A stretch of DNA of 44,041 nt from Streptomyces sp. NRRL F-6492 (GTDB lineage: Bacteria > Actinomycetota > Actinomycetes > Streptomycetales > Streptomycetaceae). The stretch lies in NCBI RefSeq assembly GCF_001280125.1, contig NZ_LGEG01000242.1, forward strand, positions 1-44,041, written 5' to 3'. The position numbers and the translations under genes were made by a program. The notes under the pieces were generated by a model, which was not told the origin of the DNA, searched no databases, and saw only the letters and a list, made by a program, of their open reading frames with translations. Position 1 is the stretch's first letter. Each line of letters starts with the position of its first letter. This document shows positions 33,436 to 43,327 of this stretch, one piece after another.

Positions 33436-36400
33436 GTGGAGACCAGGTCCGTCAGCCCCGTCTTCGTCGGCCGGGCCGGCGAACTCACCGCCCTCACCGA
33501 GGCGCTCTCCCGCGCGACCGCGGGAGAGCCCCAGGCCCTGCTCGTCGGCGGCGAGGCGGGCGTCGGGAAGACCCGGCTCATCGAGGAGTTCACCGGCACG
33601 GCCCGCGACCGGGGCGCCGTCGTCGCCCTCGGCGGCTGCGTGGAGCTCGGCGCCGACGGACTGCCCTTCGCCCCCTTCTCCGCCGCCCTGCGCGCGCTCC
33701 GGCGCCTGCTCCCCGACGAGCTGACCGCCGCCGCCGACGGCCAGCACGGCGAACTCGCCCGGCTGCTGCCCGAACTGGGCGACCCCGGCGGCCACGACCC
33801 CGCCGACGAGGACTCCACCGCCCGCCTCTTCGAGCTGACCGTACGGCTCCTGGAACGGCTCGCCGCCGACCGCACGCTCGTCCTCGTCCTGGAGGACCTG
33901 CACTGGGCCGACACCTCCACCCGCCACCTGCTCACCTACCTGCTGCGCACCCTGCGGCGCGGCCGGATCGTGGTCGTCGCCAGCTACCGCGCCGACGACA
34001 TCCACCGCCGCCACCCGCTGCGCCCCCTCCTCGCCGAACTCGACCGGCTCCGCACCATCCGCCGCATCGAACTGCCCCGCTTCACCCGCGCCGAGGTGCA
34101 CCGCCAGCTCACCGGCATCCTCGCCGCCGAACCCGACCCGGGCCTGGTCGAGGAGGTCTTCGAACGCTCCGACGGCAACGCCTTCTTCGTCGAGGAGCTG
34201 GTCGTCTCCCACGAGTCCGGCTGCGTCCCCGGACGGCTCGGCGACTCCCTGCGCGACCTCCTCCTCGTCCGCGTCGAGGCCCTCCCCGAGGACGCCCAGC
34301 GGGTCGCCAGGATCGTCGCCGAGGGCGGCTCCACCGTCGAGTACGGCCTCCTCGCCGCCGTCGCCCGGCTCGCCGAGGACGACCTCATCGAGGCGCTGCG
34401 GGCCGCCGTCGGCGCCAACATCCTGCTCGCCGTCCCCGACGGCGACGGCTACCGCTTCCGGCACTCCCTCGTCCGCGAGGCCGTCAGCGACGACCTGCTG
34501 CCCGGCGAGCGCTCCCGCCTCAACCGCCGCTACGCCGAGGCCCTGGAGGCCGACCCGGCGCTCGTCCGGGCCGACGAGCGCGCCACCCGGCTCGCCACGT
34601 ACTGGTACCACGCCCACGACCCGGCCGAGGCCCTGCCCGCCGTGCTGCGCGCCTCCGTCGCCACCCGCAAGCGCCACGCCTACGCCGAGCAGCTCCGGCT
34701 CCTCGAACGGGCCATGGAACTCTGGGACGAGGCCCCCGCCGGGGTCCGGGACTCGCTGCGCCCCGTGGACTACGCCGAGACCTATCCCCCCTGCGGCTGC
34801 GACCCCGAGACCACCCCCCTGCGCTACCTCGACCTGCTCGCCGAGGCCGCCGTCGCCGCCCGGCTCAGCGGCGAACGCGAACGCGCCCTCAAGATCGGCA
34901 GGACCGCGCTGCGGCTCCTCGGCGGCGAGGAGGAGCGCGACCCCCTGCGCGCCGCCTGGTTCTGGACCGAGAAGGCCCGCCTCCAGTCCAACCTCGGCCG
35001 GGGCGACGGCCGCGAGGAGATCGCCCGCGCCCAGGAGCTCGTCAAGGGCCTCCCGCCCTCCGCCGTCCACGCCGTCGTCCTCGTCGGCGCCGCCGGCTGG
35101 GGCATGCTGCGCGACCCCGGCCCCGACGCCCTCGCCGCCGCCGAACGCGCCGTCGAGTACGCCCGCCTCGTCAAGGCCGAGTCGATCGAGCTCAACGCCC
35201 GCCTCACCCTCGGCACCATCATGGTCGCGGCCGGCGACGTGGAGACCGGCCTCGCCGCGATGCACGAGGTGCGCGAACGGACCACCGTCCTCGGCCAGTT
35301 CACCGAGACCGCGCGCGCCCACATCAACATCGCCTCCGCCCTGGAGTCCCTCGGCCGCTCCCACGAGGCCGTCGAGACCGCCGAGGCCGGCATCCGCCTC
35401 GCCCGTACGTACGGACTCGTCGACAGCGTCGGCTGGGCCGAGGCCAACCGGGCCGAGTCCCTCTTCTCCCTGGGCCGCTGGGACGAGGTCCGGGAGGCCG
35501 CCGAGCGGCTGCTGCGCTCGGCCACCAGCACCAAGCCCCGGGGCTCCGCCTCCCTCCGCCTCGCCCAGCTCGCCGCCGCCGGGGGCGAACCGGACGCCGC
35601 CGCCCGCCACCTCGCCGACGCGCGGGCCGTCTACGGCACCCGCGACCCGATCCCGCAGTACACCCTGCCCATGGCCCAGGTCGCGGTCGCCGTGGCCGCC
35701 GCCGAGGGCCGCGTCGCCGACGTCCGGTCCGAGCTCGCCGCCGCCGAGCGGGGCGGCTTCCCGCCCGGCACCCACCGCTACGGCTGGCCGCTCGTCCTCA
35801 CCGCCGTCACCGCCGAGGCCGACAGCCGGGGACTGCCCGCCGCCGACGACGGCCGCGACGAGGCGCTCGCCCTGATCCGCCGCTGCCTGCGCGCCCTGGC
35901 CGCCCCGGTCCCCGTCTGGGCCGCCCACTCCCGGCAGGTCTCCGAGGAGCTGGCCCGCGCCGAGGGCCGCGAGACCGCCGCCCGCTGGGCCGAGGTCGTC
36001 GCCGCCTACGAGCCGCTGGACCGCCCCGCCCAGCTGGCCCGCGCCCGCTACCGCCTCGCCGACGCCCTGCTCGTCGAGGGCGGCCGGCGCGAGGAGGCGG
36101 CGGCCCTGCTGCGGGAGGCCCGCGCCACCGCCGACCGGCTCGGCGCCCGCCCGCTCCGCGAGGACGTGGAACTCCTCGCCGCCCGCGCCCGGCTCTCCCT
36201 CGCGCCCGAGGAGCGGCCCCCGGCACCGGCGGAGCCCGTGGACGACGCCTTCGGCCTGACCCCCCGCGAGCAGGACGTGCTGCGCCTGGTCGCGGCCGGC
36301 CGCACCAACCGCCAGATCGCCGGGGAGCTGTTCATCTCACCCAAGACGGCCAGCGTCCACGTCTCCCACATCCTCGCCAAGCTCGGGGTCGCCGGCCGGG

Positions 36401-36453
36401 GCGAGGCCGCCGCCCTCGCCCACCGCCTGCACCTGGTCGCCGCGCCCCGCTGA
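33436..36453 (+). CDS. Large ATP-binding LuxR-type transcriptional regulator (LAL family)
   Basis: A 1005-residue regulator of the LAL/STAND type. The N-terminus has an AAA domain with Walker [11 protein letters not shown] (38-46) and Walker [13 protein letters not shown] (148-157). It is followed by a winged-helix and a long helical TPR-like region (repeated LGR...[14 protein letters not shown] and [17 protein letters not shown] elements). It ends in a LuxR helix-turn-helix: [47 protein letters not shown]. Such proteins usually activate secondary-metabolism or catabolic genes after ligand and ATP binding. A CGCD motif (PPCGCDPE) in the middle is noticeable. The last 117 bp are overlapped by the antisense DUF6191-like gene. 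No target can be named. Confidence 0.9.
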   Translation: METRSVSPVFVGRAGELTALTEALSRATAGEPQALLVGGEAGVGKTRLIEEFTGTARDRGAVVALGGCVELGADGLPFAPFSAALRALRRLLPDELTAAADGQHGELARLLPELGDPGGHDPADEDSTARLFELTVRLLERLAADRTLVLVLEDLHWADTSTRHLLTYLLRTLRRGRIVVVASYRADDIHRRHPLRPLLAELDRLRTIRRIELPRFTRAEVHRQLTGILAAEPDPGLVEEVFERSDGNAFFVEELVVSHESGCVPGRLGDSLRDLLLVRVEALPEDAQRVARIVAEGGSTVEYGLLAAVARLAEDDLIEALRAAVGANILLAVPDGDGYRFRHSLVREAVSDDLLPGERSRLNRRYAEALEADPALVRADERATRLATYWYHAHDPAEALPAVLRASVATRKRHAYAEQLRLLERAMELWDEAPAGVRDSLRPVDYAETYPPCGCDPETTPLRYLDLLAEAAVAARLSGERERALKIGRTALRLLGGEEERDPLRAAWFWTEKARLQSNLGRGDGREEIARAQELVKGLPPSAVHAVVLVGAAGWGMLRDPGPDALAAAERAVEYARLVKAESIELNARLTLGTIMVAAGDVETGLAAMHEVRERTTVLGQFTETARAHINIASALESLGRSHEAVETAEAGIRLARTYGLVDSVGWAEANRAESLFSLGRWDEVREAAERLLRSATSTKPRGSASLRLAQLAAAGGEPDAAARHLADARAVYGTRDPIPQYTLPMAQVAVAVAAAEGRVADVRSELAAAERGGFPPGTHRYGWPLVLTAVTAEADSRGLPAADDGRDEALALIRRCLRALAAPVPVWAAHSRQVSEELARAEGRETAARWAEVVAAYEPLDRPAQLARARYRLADALLVEGGRREEAAALLREARATADRLGARPLREDVELLAARARLSLAPEERPPAPAEPVDDAFGLTPREQDVLRLVAAGRTNRQIAGELFISPKTASVHVSHILAKLGVAGRGEAAALAHRLHLVAAPR

Positions 36454-36636
36454 CCCGCCGCCGGACGGCTCCTCCGGGCGCGGGACCCGTATCGTCACCC
36501 GCCCCGACCGCAGGTCCACCGGCCCGCGCCCGGGATCCGCGTCCCCCTGGTCCTCCCGGGTCAGGGCGAGCCGCTGCCGCTCCTCCTCGGTGTGCCGCCG
36601 CCCCGGTGCGAACAGCTCCGCCATCGGATCGAACAC
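36337..36636 (-). CDS. DUF6191-like small protein, 3' end antisense to the LuxR gene
   Basis: A 99-residue protein. The first ~45 residues ([50 protein letters not shown]) match my memory of the DUF6191 family of actinobacterial small proteins. Its function is unknown. The start is the GTG at 36636 with GGGAGG 7 bases upstream, inside the stop region of the PQQ dehydrogenase gene 13 bp away, so the two form an operon. Normal members end soon after the conserved part. Here the frame runs 117 bp into the convergent LuxR coding region, giving a Gly/Asp/Val-rich tail ([25 protein letters not shown]) that may be only an accident of the lost stop. Confidence 0.7.
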   Translation of the reverse strand: MFDPMAELFAPGRRHTEEERQRLALTREDQGDADPGRGPVDLRSGRVTIRVPRPEEPSGGGSAGRGDQVQAVGEGGGLAPAGDPELGEDVGDVDAGRLG

Positions 36637-36649
36637 GGTCCCGCCTCCC

Positions 36650-37804
36650 TCACTCCACCCGGAGGCGGAGGATCCTGTCGTCGCCGGGCCCGGGCGTCCC
36701 CCGGGTGTCGGTCTCGTTGGTCACCAGCCACAGCCGGTCGCCGCCCGTCGCGAGCACGGTCCGCAGCCGTCCGTGGTCGCCCTCCAGGAACGCCTCGGGC
36801 TCCCCGGAACGTTCCGCCCCGGAGAGCGGGACCCGCCACAGCCGCTCGCCCCTGAGCCCGGCCATCCAGATCGACCCCCGCGCGTACGCGATCCCGCTCG
36901 GGGAGGCCTCCGAGGTCTTCCACTGGGCCACCGGGTCCACGAAGCCCTTCCTGCCCGCCCGCCCCTCGGCCTCCGGCCAGCCGTAGTTCTTCCCGGCCCC
37001 GACCAGGTTCAGCTCGTCCCAGGTGTTCTGCCCGAACTCGGCCGCCCACAGCCGCCCGTCCGCGTCCCAGGCGAGCCCCTGCACGTTCCGGTGGCCGTAC
37101 GAGTACACCACCGAGCCCGGGAAGGGGTTGCCCGGCGCCGGCCGGCCCTCCGGCGTCATCCGCAGGACCTTCCCGCCCAGCGACTCCCGGTCCTGCGCCA
37201 GACCGGTCTCGCCGGTCTCGCCCGTCCCCGCGTACAGCATCCCGTCGGGGCCGAACGCGATCCGCCCGCCGTTGTGCGTGAACCCCTTGGGGATGCCGGT
37301 CAGCACCGGCTCCGGCGGGCCGAGCCGGTCGCCGGCCCCGCCCCCGTACCGCATGCGCACGATCCGGTTGTCCGAGGACGCCGTCAGGTACGCGTACACC
37401 CACCCGTCCCGGACCGCGAGGCCGAGCAGTCCGCCCTCGCCGCCCGGCACCACCCCCGGCACCTCGCCGAGCGGCCTCTTCGCGCCGGTCCGCCCGTCGA
37501 TCCGGGTGACCGTCCGCTCGTCCCGCGAGGAGACCAGCAGGTCGCCGCCGGGCAGCTCCGCGAGCCCCCAGGGCGACTTCAGGCCCTCGGTCAGCGTCCC
37601 CGCCACCGTCACCCGGCCGGCGGCCGGGGGCGCGGAGGTCCCGGGGGTCCCGGAGGGGGCCGGTGCGGACGCGGAGGCCGACGACGGGGCGGTCGCCGGG
37701 CGCTCCTCCGCGCTCCCCGGGGACGCGCCCCCCGAGGAGCAGCCCGCCGCCAGGACCAGCGCGGCGGCGCCTCCCAGGGCCTTCAGGACGACAGGACGTT
37801 TCAT
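36650..37804 (-). CDS. Lipoprotein PQQ-dependent sugar dehydrogenase-like (glucose/sorbosone dehydrogenase family)
   Basis: A 384-residue lipoprotein: signal with lipobox LVLAAGC (Cys about residue 22), then a Ser/Pro/Ala spacer and a six-bladed beta-propeller. Propeller hallmarks are LKSPWGLAELPGGDLLVSSRDE, EGGLLGLAV, GFTHNGGRIAFGPDGMLYAGTGETGE (with the catalytic-type His), SYGHRNVQGLAWD, AAEFGQNTWDELNLV and NYGWP. Soluble glucose dehydrogenase and related aldose sugar dehydrogenases oxidise sugars with PQQ; whether PQQ is available here is unknown. The ATG at 37804 has GGGGAG 6 bases upstream. It is followed directly by the DUF6191-like gene. Localisation is the outer face of the membrane. 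Confidence 0.88.
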   Translation of the reverse strand: MKRPVVLKALGGAAALVLAAGCSSGGASPGSAEERPATAPSSASASAPAPSGTPGTSAPPAAGRVTVAGTLTEGLKSPWGLAELPGGDLLVSSRDERTVTRIDGRTGAKRPLGEVPGVVPGGEGGLLGLAVRDGWVYAYLTASSDNRIVRMRYGGGAGDRLGPPEPVLTGIPKGFTHNGGRIAFGPDGMLYAGTGETGETGLAQDRESLGGKVLRMTPEGRPAPGNPFPGSVVYSYGHRNVQGLAWDADGRLWAAEFGQNTWDELNLVGAGKNYGWPEAEGRAGRKGFVDPVAQWKTSEASPSGIAYARGSIWMAGLRGERLWRVPLSGAERSGEPEAFLEGDHGRLRTVLATGGDRLWLVTNETDTRGTPGPGDDRILRLRVE

Positions 37805-37920
37805 GGCGCGCTCCCCTTCGGAGGGTCCGGCGGGCTCGACGGGTCGAACGGCATCCCTACCCCTGAGAACACCCGCCGGCCCGGCGAGGTTCCCGGCCGG
37901 GCCGGCCGGCCCCGGACCGC

Positions 37921-38922
37921 TCAGTCCCAGGACCCCCGGGGCGCCGGGAGCGCCGCGATCTCCGTCAGGTCCGCCGCCGTCAGCCGCAGCGAGGCCGCCG
38001 CCGCGTTCTCCACCGCCCAGCGCTCCCGCTTCGCCCCCGGCACCGGCACGACGTGCCGCCCCCGGCCCAGCACCCACGCCAGGGCCACCTGCGCCGGGGT
38101 GACGTCCGCACCGTGCCGCGCGGCCACCCGCCGCAGTCCTGCCACGAGCGGCTGGTTCGCCGCCATCATCTCCGCCGTGAACCGGGGGTGCCGGGCCCGC
38201 GGGTCGTCCGGCTCGAAACCGCCGCCCGGGGTCAGCGTCCCGGTCAGGAAGCCGCTGCCCAGCGGCATCGCCGCCAGGAAGCCGACGCCCCGGGCCGCGC
38301 ACCAGGGCAGCAGCCGCGCCAGCGCCTCCTGCGACCACACCGACAGCTCGGCCTCCACCGCCGCCACCGGGAAGACCTGCTGGACCCGCTCCAGCTGCCG
38401 GATCGTTCCCTCGTAGCCGTCGCGGCCCGCGCCCCGGCGTCCCGACCGGGCGCCGACGGCGCAGAGCCCCAGCGCCCGCACCTTGCCCGCCGACACCAGC
38501 TCGGCCATCGCGCCCCAGGTCTCCTCGACCGGCACCTCGGGATCCGCCCGGTGCAGCTGGTACAGGTCGATGACGTCGGTCTGGAGCCGCCGCAGCGAGG
38601 CGTCGCAGGCCCGACGCACGTACCCCGGGCGCCCGTTGGCGACCACGTGCTGGTCGCCGACGAGCAGCCCGCACTTCGTCGAGACGAACGCGTCGGCCCG
38701 GCGCTCCTTCAACACCCGCCCCAGGAGCAGCTCGTTGGTGAACGGGCCGTACATGTCGGCGGTGTCGAGCAGGCTCACCCCGGCGTCGAGGGCCGCGTGC
38801 ACGGTCCGCAGCGAGCGGTCCCCGCGCTGCTGCGAGCGGCTGTACGCCCAGTGCATCGGCATGCACCCCAGGCCGATCGCACCCACGTCGAGCGCCGCCG
38901 CCCCGATAGTCCTGCGCTCCAC
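37921..38922 (-). CDS. Aldo/keto reductase
   Basis: A 333-residue NADP-dependent AKR barrel enzyme acting on an unknown carbonyl compound. Visible are GLGCMPM near the N-terminus, the catalytic DTADMYG (Asp, Tyr), KCGL (Lys), LYQLHRADPEVPVEETWGAM (His) and the NADP-binding C-terminal AWVLGRGRHVVPVPGAKR. The length is normal. The frame is open to 38970, but the GTG at 38922 with GGGAGGGG upstream begins exactly at the usual ERRTIG start. On the opposite side is the 2-hydroxyacid dehydrogenase gene; TACTTT (complement of 38952-38957) is a possible -10 box for this gene. Confidence 0.87.
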   Translation of the reverse strand: MERRTIGAAALDVGAIGLGCMPMHWAYSRSQQRGDRSLRTVHAALDAGVSLLDTADMYGPFTNELLLGRVLKERRADAFVSTKCGLLVGDQHVVANGRPGYVRRACDASLRRLQTDVIDLYQLHRADPEVPVEETWGAMAELVSAGKVRALGLCAVGARSGRRGAGRDGYEGTIRQLERVQQVFPVAAVEAELSVWSQEALARLLPWCAARGVGFLAAMPLGSGFLTGTLTPGGGFEPDDPRARHPRFTAEMMAANQPLVAGLRRVAARHGADVTPAQVALAWVLGRGRHVVPVPGAKRERWAVENAAAASLRLTAADLTEIAALPAPRGSWD

Positions 38923-38983
38923 CTGCCGGTACCCCTCCCTGTGCCGCCCCCAAAGTAACCAATGGGGCACGGGATTCTTCGCA

Positions 38984-38989
38984 TAGCCT
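38984..38989 (+). promoter_or_regulatory. -10 box of leaderless 2-hydroxyacid dehydrogenase gene
   Basis: TAGCCT lies 7 bases before the ATG at 38997, in a 74-bp divergent region shared with the aldo/keto reductase gene. Confidence 0.5.
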
Positions 38990-38996
38990 CCCGGAC

Positions 38997-39962
38997 ATGA
39001 GATGCGAAGACACGGCCGCCGACGTGTGGCTCCCGATTCCCGCGGACGAGATCGAAGATCTTCCCGAGCCGGGCGAGTCCGGCCTGAACTACCGCTTCTG
39101 GGACGGCGGGCCGGATTTCCCGGCCGATCCCGCGCACTGCGCCTTCTACGTCGTCCCGTACATGAAGGGCTCGGAGATCGCCGTCCGGCCGATGGGCGGC
39201 ATAACCTCGGTCCGGGTCGTGCAGACCCTGTCCGCGGGCATCGACCACGTCACCCCCGGCATCGGATCGCTGCGGCCGGGCGTCGCCCTGTGCAACGCGA
39301 AGGGCGTGCACGAGGCCAGCACCGCCGAACTCGCCCTCGCCCTGATCCTGGCCTCGCTGCGCGGCATCCCCGGATTCGTGCGCGGCCAGGACGCCGAGGA
39401 GTGGCGGGACGGCTTCTACCCGGCGCTCGCCGACAAGTCCGTCCTGATCGTCGGATACGGCTCGATCGGCGCCGCGATCGAGGACCGGCTCGCGCCCTTC
39501 GAGTGCGCGCGGGTCGCGCGCGTCGCACGCTCGGCGCGCACCACAGGGCGCGGCCCGGTCCACGCCCTGGCCGACCTGCCGGCGCTCCTCCCGGAGGCCG
39601 ACGTCGTCGTCCTCTCCACCCCGCTCACGCCCGCCACCAGGCACCTCGCCGACGCCGGGTTCCTCGGCCGGATGAAGGACGGGGCACTCCTGGTGAACGT
39701 CGCCCGGGGCCCGGTCGTCGACACGGACGCGCTGCTCAAGGAGGCCGGGAGCGGCAGGATCACGGCGGCGCTCGACGTCACGGACCCGGAACCGCTGCCG
39801 GCCGGGCACCCTTTGTGGCACGCTCCCGGTGTCCTGATCAGCCCCCACGTGGGTGGTTCCACCTCCGCCTTCATGCCGAGGGCGAAGCGGCTGATCGCGG
39901 GACAGCTGCGGCGGTTCGCGGCGGGCGAGGACCTGACCAACGTCCTCCTCACCACCGGCTGA
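38997..39962 (+). CDS. D-2-hydroxyacid dehydrogenase family protein
   Basis: A 321-residue NAD(P)-dependent oxidoreductase of the D-isomer 2-hydroxyacid dehydrogenase family. It has the Rossmann glycine motif VLIVGYGSIGAAIEDRL (the last Gly replaced by Ala, as in several members). The catalytic triad positions are visible: Arg in VNVARGPVVD, Asp/Glu in LDVTDPEPLP and His in SPHVGGST. The catalytic-domain half (1-100, 290-321) is complete. Substrate is unknown; glyoxylate, hydroxypyruvate or phosphonate-type acids are all possible. Confidence 0.87.
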   Translation: MRCEDTAADVWLPIPADEIEDLPEPGESGLNYRFWDGGPDFPADPAHCAFYVVPYMKGSEIAVRPMGGITSVRVVQTLSAGIDHVTPGIGSLRPGVALCNAKGVHEASTAELALALILASLRGIPGFVRGQDAEEWRDGFYPALADKSVLIVGYGSIGAAIEDRLAPFECARVARVARSARTTGRGPVHALADLPALLPEADVVVLSTPLTPATRHLADAGFLGRMKDGALLVNVARGPVVDTDALLKEAGSGRITAALDVTDPEPLPAGHPLWHAPGVLISPHVGGSTSAFMPRAKRLIAGQLRRFAAGEDLTNVLLTTG

Positions 39963-40012
39963 GCCGCCTCCGGGCGGCGCACGCCGGCGCACACCGGACA
40001 CAACGCCCCTGG

Positions 40013-40066
40013 TCGTCACGGAGAGTACTGCGACCCTGTCCCTGAGTGACCAACCTGGTGTATCGT
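40013..40066 (+). promoter_or_regulatory. Promoter region of second GGDEF gene, weak BldD-like site
   Basis: TATCGT (40061-40066) is a good -10 box, placing the transcript start near 40073. TCACGGAGAGTAC (40016-40028) resembles the BldD consensus TNACNCWGNGTNA at 7 of 9 defined positions. BldD is known to control c-di-GMP genes in Streptomyces, but the match is weak. The 39963-40114 interval holds nothing else that I can see. Confidence 0.35.
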
Positions 40067-40114
40067 CCCGGAGCGGGGGACTGCGTCGAGTACGGGCTGA
40101 CGCCGGGGAGCGAA

Positions 40115-43100
40115 GTGACGGGACATCAGATTCCGAGGGGGGCGACGGGTGGAGCACGGCCTGAGGACCGACGGTCCGACACGACGGCGCCGCCGGCCGC
40201 CGGCCTTCCGCGCCTCGTCGCCGGCCTCGTGTGCTCGGTGCCGGACCAGACCGCGCCGCACCGGTCGCCAGACCCGACGGGGCCGCCGGACACCTGCGGG
40301 CGCCCGGTGGCCGGGGGCGGCACGCCCCCGGACCACGGCGCCCCCGGCCCCCACGACTGCGACGGACACGCCCCCGGGCGTGCCGACGAGCCGCCCGCCC
40401 GGCCGCACGACGCGGCCGCGTGCGGGAGCCCGGCGCCGGAGGGCCCGGTGAGCGCCCCCGGCGCCGTCCTCGCGCGCCGCCCCGTCGGCGACGGGGACCC
40501 GGCGGACCCGGCGCCCCCGGCACCCGGGCGCCCCGGCGCCGGGGCGGTCCTCGCCCAGGTCGCCCTGGGGCTGCTCTGCGCGGGCTACACGACCGGCGCC
40601 TCCCTCGGCTGGGGCTCGCCGCAGACGGCGCTCTTCATGGGCGACTTCGGACTGAGCGCCGCCGCCCTCACCGCCGCCGTCTCCTGCTACCTCTACGCCC
40701 GGGCCCACCGCGGCAGCGCCCGCCCCGCCTGGCTGCTCTTCGCCTTCTCCTCGTTCATGGCCGCCGCGGGGAACGCGGTGTGGGGCTGGTACGAGGTCGT
40801 CCTGCGCACCGAGGTGCCGGACTTCTCCGTCGCCAACCTCTTCTTCCTGCTCTTCGCGCCGCCCGCCATCGTCGGCCTCCTCGTCCTGGCCAAGAAACCC
40901 GCCAACCGGGCCGGCTGGGTCTGCCTGGGGCTCGACACCTGGCTCATCGGCGGCTCCCTGCTCACCCTCTCCTGGAGCCTGGCCCTCGCCCGCAACGCCC
41001 ACTTCGAGGGCGAGTCCGTCGCCCGGGCCGCGCTGTCCCTCGCGTACCCCCTGCTCGACATCGTCCTCGTCAGCATGGTGCTCGTCCTGCACTTCCGGCG
41101 CTCGCAGGCGAACCGCTCCGCGACCAACACCGCGATCGCCGCCCTCGCCCTCACCGTCCTGTGCGACGCCCTCTTCACCTCGCCGCTGCTCCGCGAGAAC
41201 TACGCCTCCGGCCAGCTCCTCGACGCCGGCTGGTTCGCCGGCTCCCTGCTGCTCGCCTACGCGCCCTGGGGGGTGCGCCGGCTCCCGGACGGCGCGGCCG
41301 CCGCGCGCGGCCCGGGGCTGCACAGCCGCCCGGTCGCCGGCTCGCTCGCCGCCCTCACCCCGTACCTCGCCGCCGCCGTCTGCACCCTCGGCATCCTCTA
41401 CAACGTGGTCGAGGGGCGCCGGGTCGACCGCGTCGTCGTCCTCACCGGCTGCGCGGTGGTCCTCGCCCTCGTCGTACGGCAGGGCATCATGCTCCTCGAC
41501 AACATCGCCCTCACCCACGAACTGGCCCACAAGGAGAACCACTTCAGGTCGCTCGTGCAGGGCTCCAGCGACGTCATCATGATCGCCGCGCCCAACGGCA
41601 GGCTCCACTACGTCAGTCCGGCCGCCTCCGGGGTGTACGGGCGGGACGCCGACGAGCTCATCGGCACCGAACTCGCCGCCCTCATCCACCCCGAGGACCT
41701 CGGCGCCGTCGTCCACGAGGTGCGGCGGTTCCTCGCCGCCTCGCCCGCCGAGGAGCCCACCACCCGGATCGAGTGCCGCTTCCGCTCCGGCCACGGGGGC
41801 GCCTCCCGCTCGGGCGAGGCCGGGGGCGGGGGCGACTGGCTCAACGTCGAGTCGACCGTCAACCGGCACCAGGGCGGCCTGATCTTCAACAGCCGGGACG
41901 TCACCGAACGCGTCCGCCTCCAGGCCCAGCTCCAGCACAACGCCGAGCACGACCCGCTCACCGACCTGCCCAACCGGGCCCTCTTCACCCGGCGGGTCCG
42001 GCAGGCCCTCGGCGGCCGCCGCTCCTCCGACCCCGGCACCGCCGTGCTCTTCATCGACCTCGACGGCTTCAAGGGCGTCAACGACCGCCTCGGCCACCAG
42101 GCCGGCGACGAACTCCTCGTCCAGGCCGCCCGCCGCCTCCAGGACTCCGTACGGGCCGGGGACACGGCCGCCCGGCTCGGCGGCGACGAGTTCGCCGCCC
42201 TCATCCTCGGCGACGGCGGCCGCGACCGGGCGGCCCGCAGGAACCAGGTCCAGGAGATCGCCGACCGGCTCCGGCTCACGCTCTCCCGGCCGTACCGCCT
42301 GGACGGCGGCCAGGAGGTGCGGGTCGCCGCCTCCATCGGCGTCGCCTTCGCCGAGCCCGGCACCGACGCCGGCGACCTGCTGCGCAACGCCGACCTCGCC
42401 ATGTACCGCGCCAAGGCCGCCGGCAAGGACCGCGTCGAGCTCTACGCCCCCCAGATGCAGGCCGAGGTCGTCCGGCGGACCGAGCTGGCCGCCCGGCTGC
42501 GCACCGCCCTCCACGACGGCGAGTTCGCCCTGCTCCACCAGCCGGTCGTCGACCTGGCCACCGGCCGGATCGCCGCCGTCAGCGCCCAGGCCCGCTGGCG
42601 CTCCGCCCAGGGGATCCTCTTCACCCCCGCCGAGTACCTCCGCGTCACCGACGACGGCGAGCGCACCGCCGAGCTCGGCCGCTGGCTCCTCGAAGAGGCC
42701 GTGGAGCAGGCCGCCGAACGGGCGGGAATCGGCCATCGCACCCCCGTCTCCATCCGCCTCTCCGCCCGGCGCCTCCTGGACCGCTCGCTGCCGCTCGGCT
42801 CCGTCGAGTCCCTGCTTACCCGGCACGGCCTCCCGTCCGGCTCGCTGATCGTCGAGCTCGCCGACAGCGACCCCCGGATCCCGCTCGACGAGCTGGAGCA
42901 GCGCCTGGTCGCCCTGCGCAGGCTCGGGGTGCGGATCGCGCTCGACGGCTTCGGCAGCGGACACGTGGCGGTCAACGCCCTGCGGCGGCTCCCCGTCGAC
43001 CTGCTGAAGCTGGACCGGGGGCTCGTCGAGGGCGTGGTCGAGTCCGCCCGGCTCCGCAAGATCACCCGGGGCGTGCTCCGCATCGCCGTCGACCTGGGCG

Positions 43101-43327
43101 TGCGCACCGTCGCCGACGGCGTGGACGTGCCGGAGCAGGTCGTCGCCCTGCGCGCCATGGGCTGCACCCATGCCCAGGGCATGGCCTTCTCGGGCCCGCT
43201 CGACGAGTACCGGCTGCGCAGGGCCCTGGTCCGGGACGAGTACCCGCTGCCCGGGGCGATCCCCGTACCAGCCGGAAACCGCCCCTCGATCCGCTCACAT
43301 GATGAGACGCCCGTCCCACCCACTTGA
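40115..43327 (+). CDS. Membrane PAS-GGDEF-degenerate EAL protein, probable diguanylate cyclase
   Basis: A 1070-residue protein. Residues 1-145 are Pro/Gly/Asp/Arg-rich and probably disordered; ~146-460 hold about nine hydrophobic helices; a PAS domain follows (~475-600: HFRSLVQGSSDVIMIAAPNGRLHYVSPAASGVYGRDADELIG). The GGDEF domain is intact (ARLGGDEFAAL, 689-693; DPLTDLPNRALF). The EAL domain is eroded: EAL is replaced by SAQ (VSAQARW), DDFGTG by DGFGSG, AEGVE by ADGVD and LTES by LADS. I infer synthesis, not degradation, of c-di-GMP, perhaps with the EAL part as a sensor. The GTG at 40115 has GGGGAG 4 bases upstream and follows the -10 box; the open frame extends to 40046. The position before ilvB matches S. 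coelicolor SCO5511 (from memory). Confidence 0.85.
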   Translation: MTGHQIPRGATGGARPEDRRSDTTAPPAAGLPRLVAGLVCSVPDQTAPHRSPDPTGPPDTCGRPVAGGGTPPDHGAPGPHDCDGHAPGRADEPPARPHDAAACGSPAPEGPVSAPGAVLARRPVGDGDPADPAPPAPGRPGAGAVLAQVALGLLCAGYTTGASLGWGSPQTALFMGDFGLSAAALTAAVSCYLYARAHRGSARPAWLLFAFSSFMAAAGNAVWGWYEVVLRTEVPDFSVANLFFLLFAPPAIVGLLVLAKKPANRAGWVCLGLDTWLIGGSLLTLSWSLALARNAHFEGESVARAALSLAYPLLDIVLVSMVLVLHFRRSQANRSATNTAIAALALTVLCDALFTSPLLRENYASGQLLDAGWFAGSLLLAYAPWGVRRLPDGAAAARGPGLHSRPVAGSLAALTPYLAAAVCTLGILYNVVEGRRVDRVVVLTGCAVVLALVVRQGIMLLDNIALTHELAHKENHFRSLVQGSSDVIMIAAPNGRLHYVSPAASGVYGRDADELIGTELAALIHPEDLGAVVHEVRRFLAASPAEEPTTRIECRFRSGHGGASRSGEAGGGGDWLNVESTVNRHQGGLIFNSRDVTERVRLQAQLQHNAEHDPLTDLPNRALFTRRVRQALGGRRSSDPGTAVLFIDLDGFKGVNDRLGHQAGDELLVQAARRLQDSVRAGDTAARLGGDEFAALILGDGGRDRAARRNQVQEIADRLRLTLSRPYRLDGGQEVRVAASIGVAFAEPGTDAGDLLRNADLAMYRAKAAGKDRVELYAPQMQAEVVRRTELAARLRTALHDGEFALLHQPVVDLATGRIAAVSAQARWRSAQGILFTPAEYLRVTDDGERTAELGRWLLEEAVEQAAERAGIGHRTPVSIRLSARRLLDRSLPLGSVESLLTRHGLPSGSLIVELADSDPRIPLDELEQRLVALRRLGVRIALDGFGSGHVAVNALRRLPVDLLKLDRGLVEGVVESARLRKITRGVLRIAVDLGVRTVADGVDVPEQVVALRAMGCTHAQGMAFSGPLDEYRLRRALVRDEYPLPGAIPVPAGNRPSIRSHDETPVPPT

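Noticed and set aside
40016..43171. 1051-codon open frame on the minus strand
   Set aside because: Antisense of the GGDEF/EAL gene, with no recognisable motifs.
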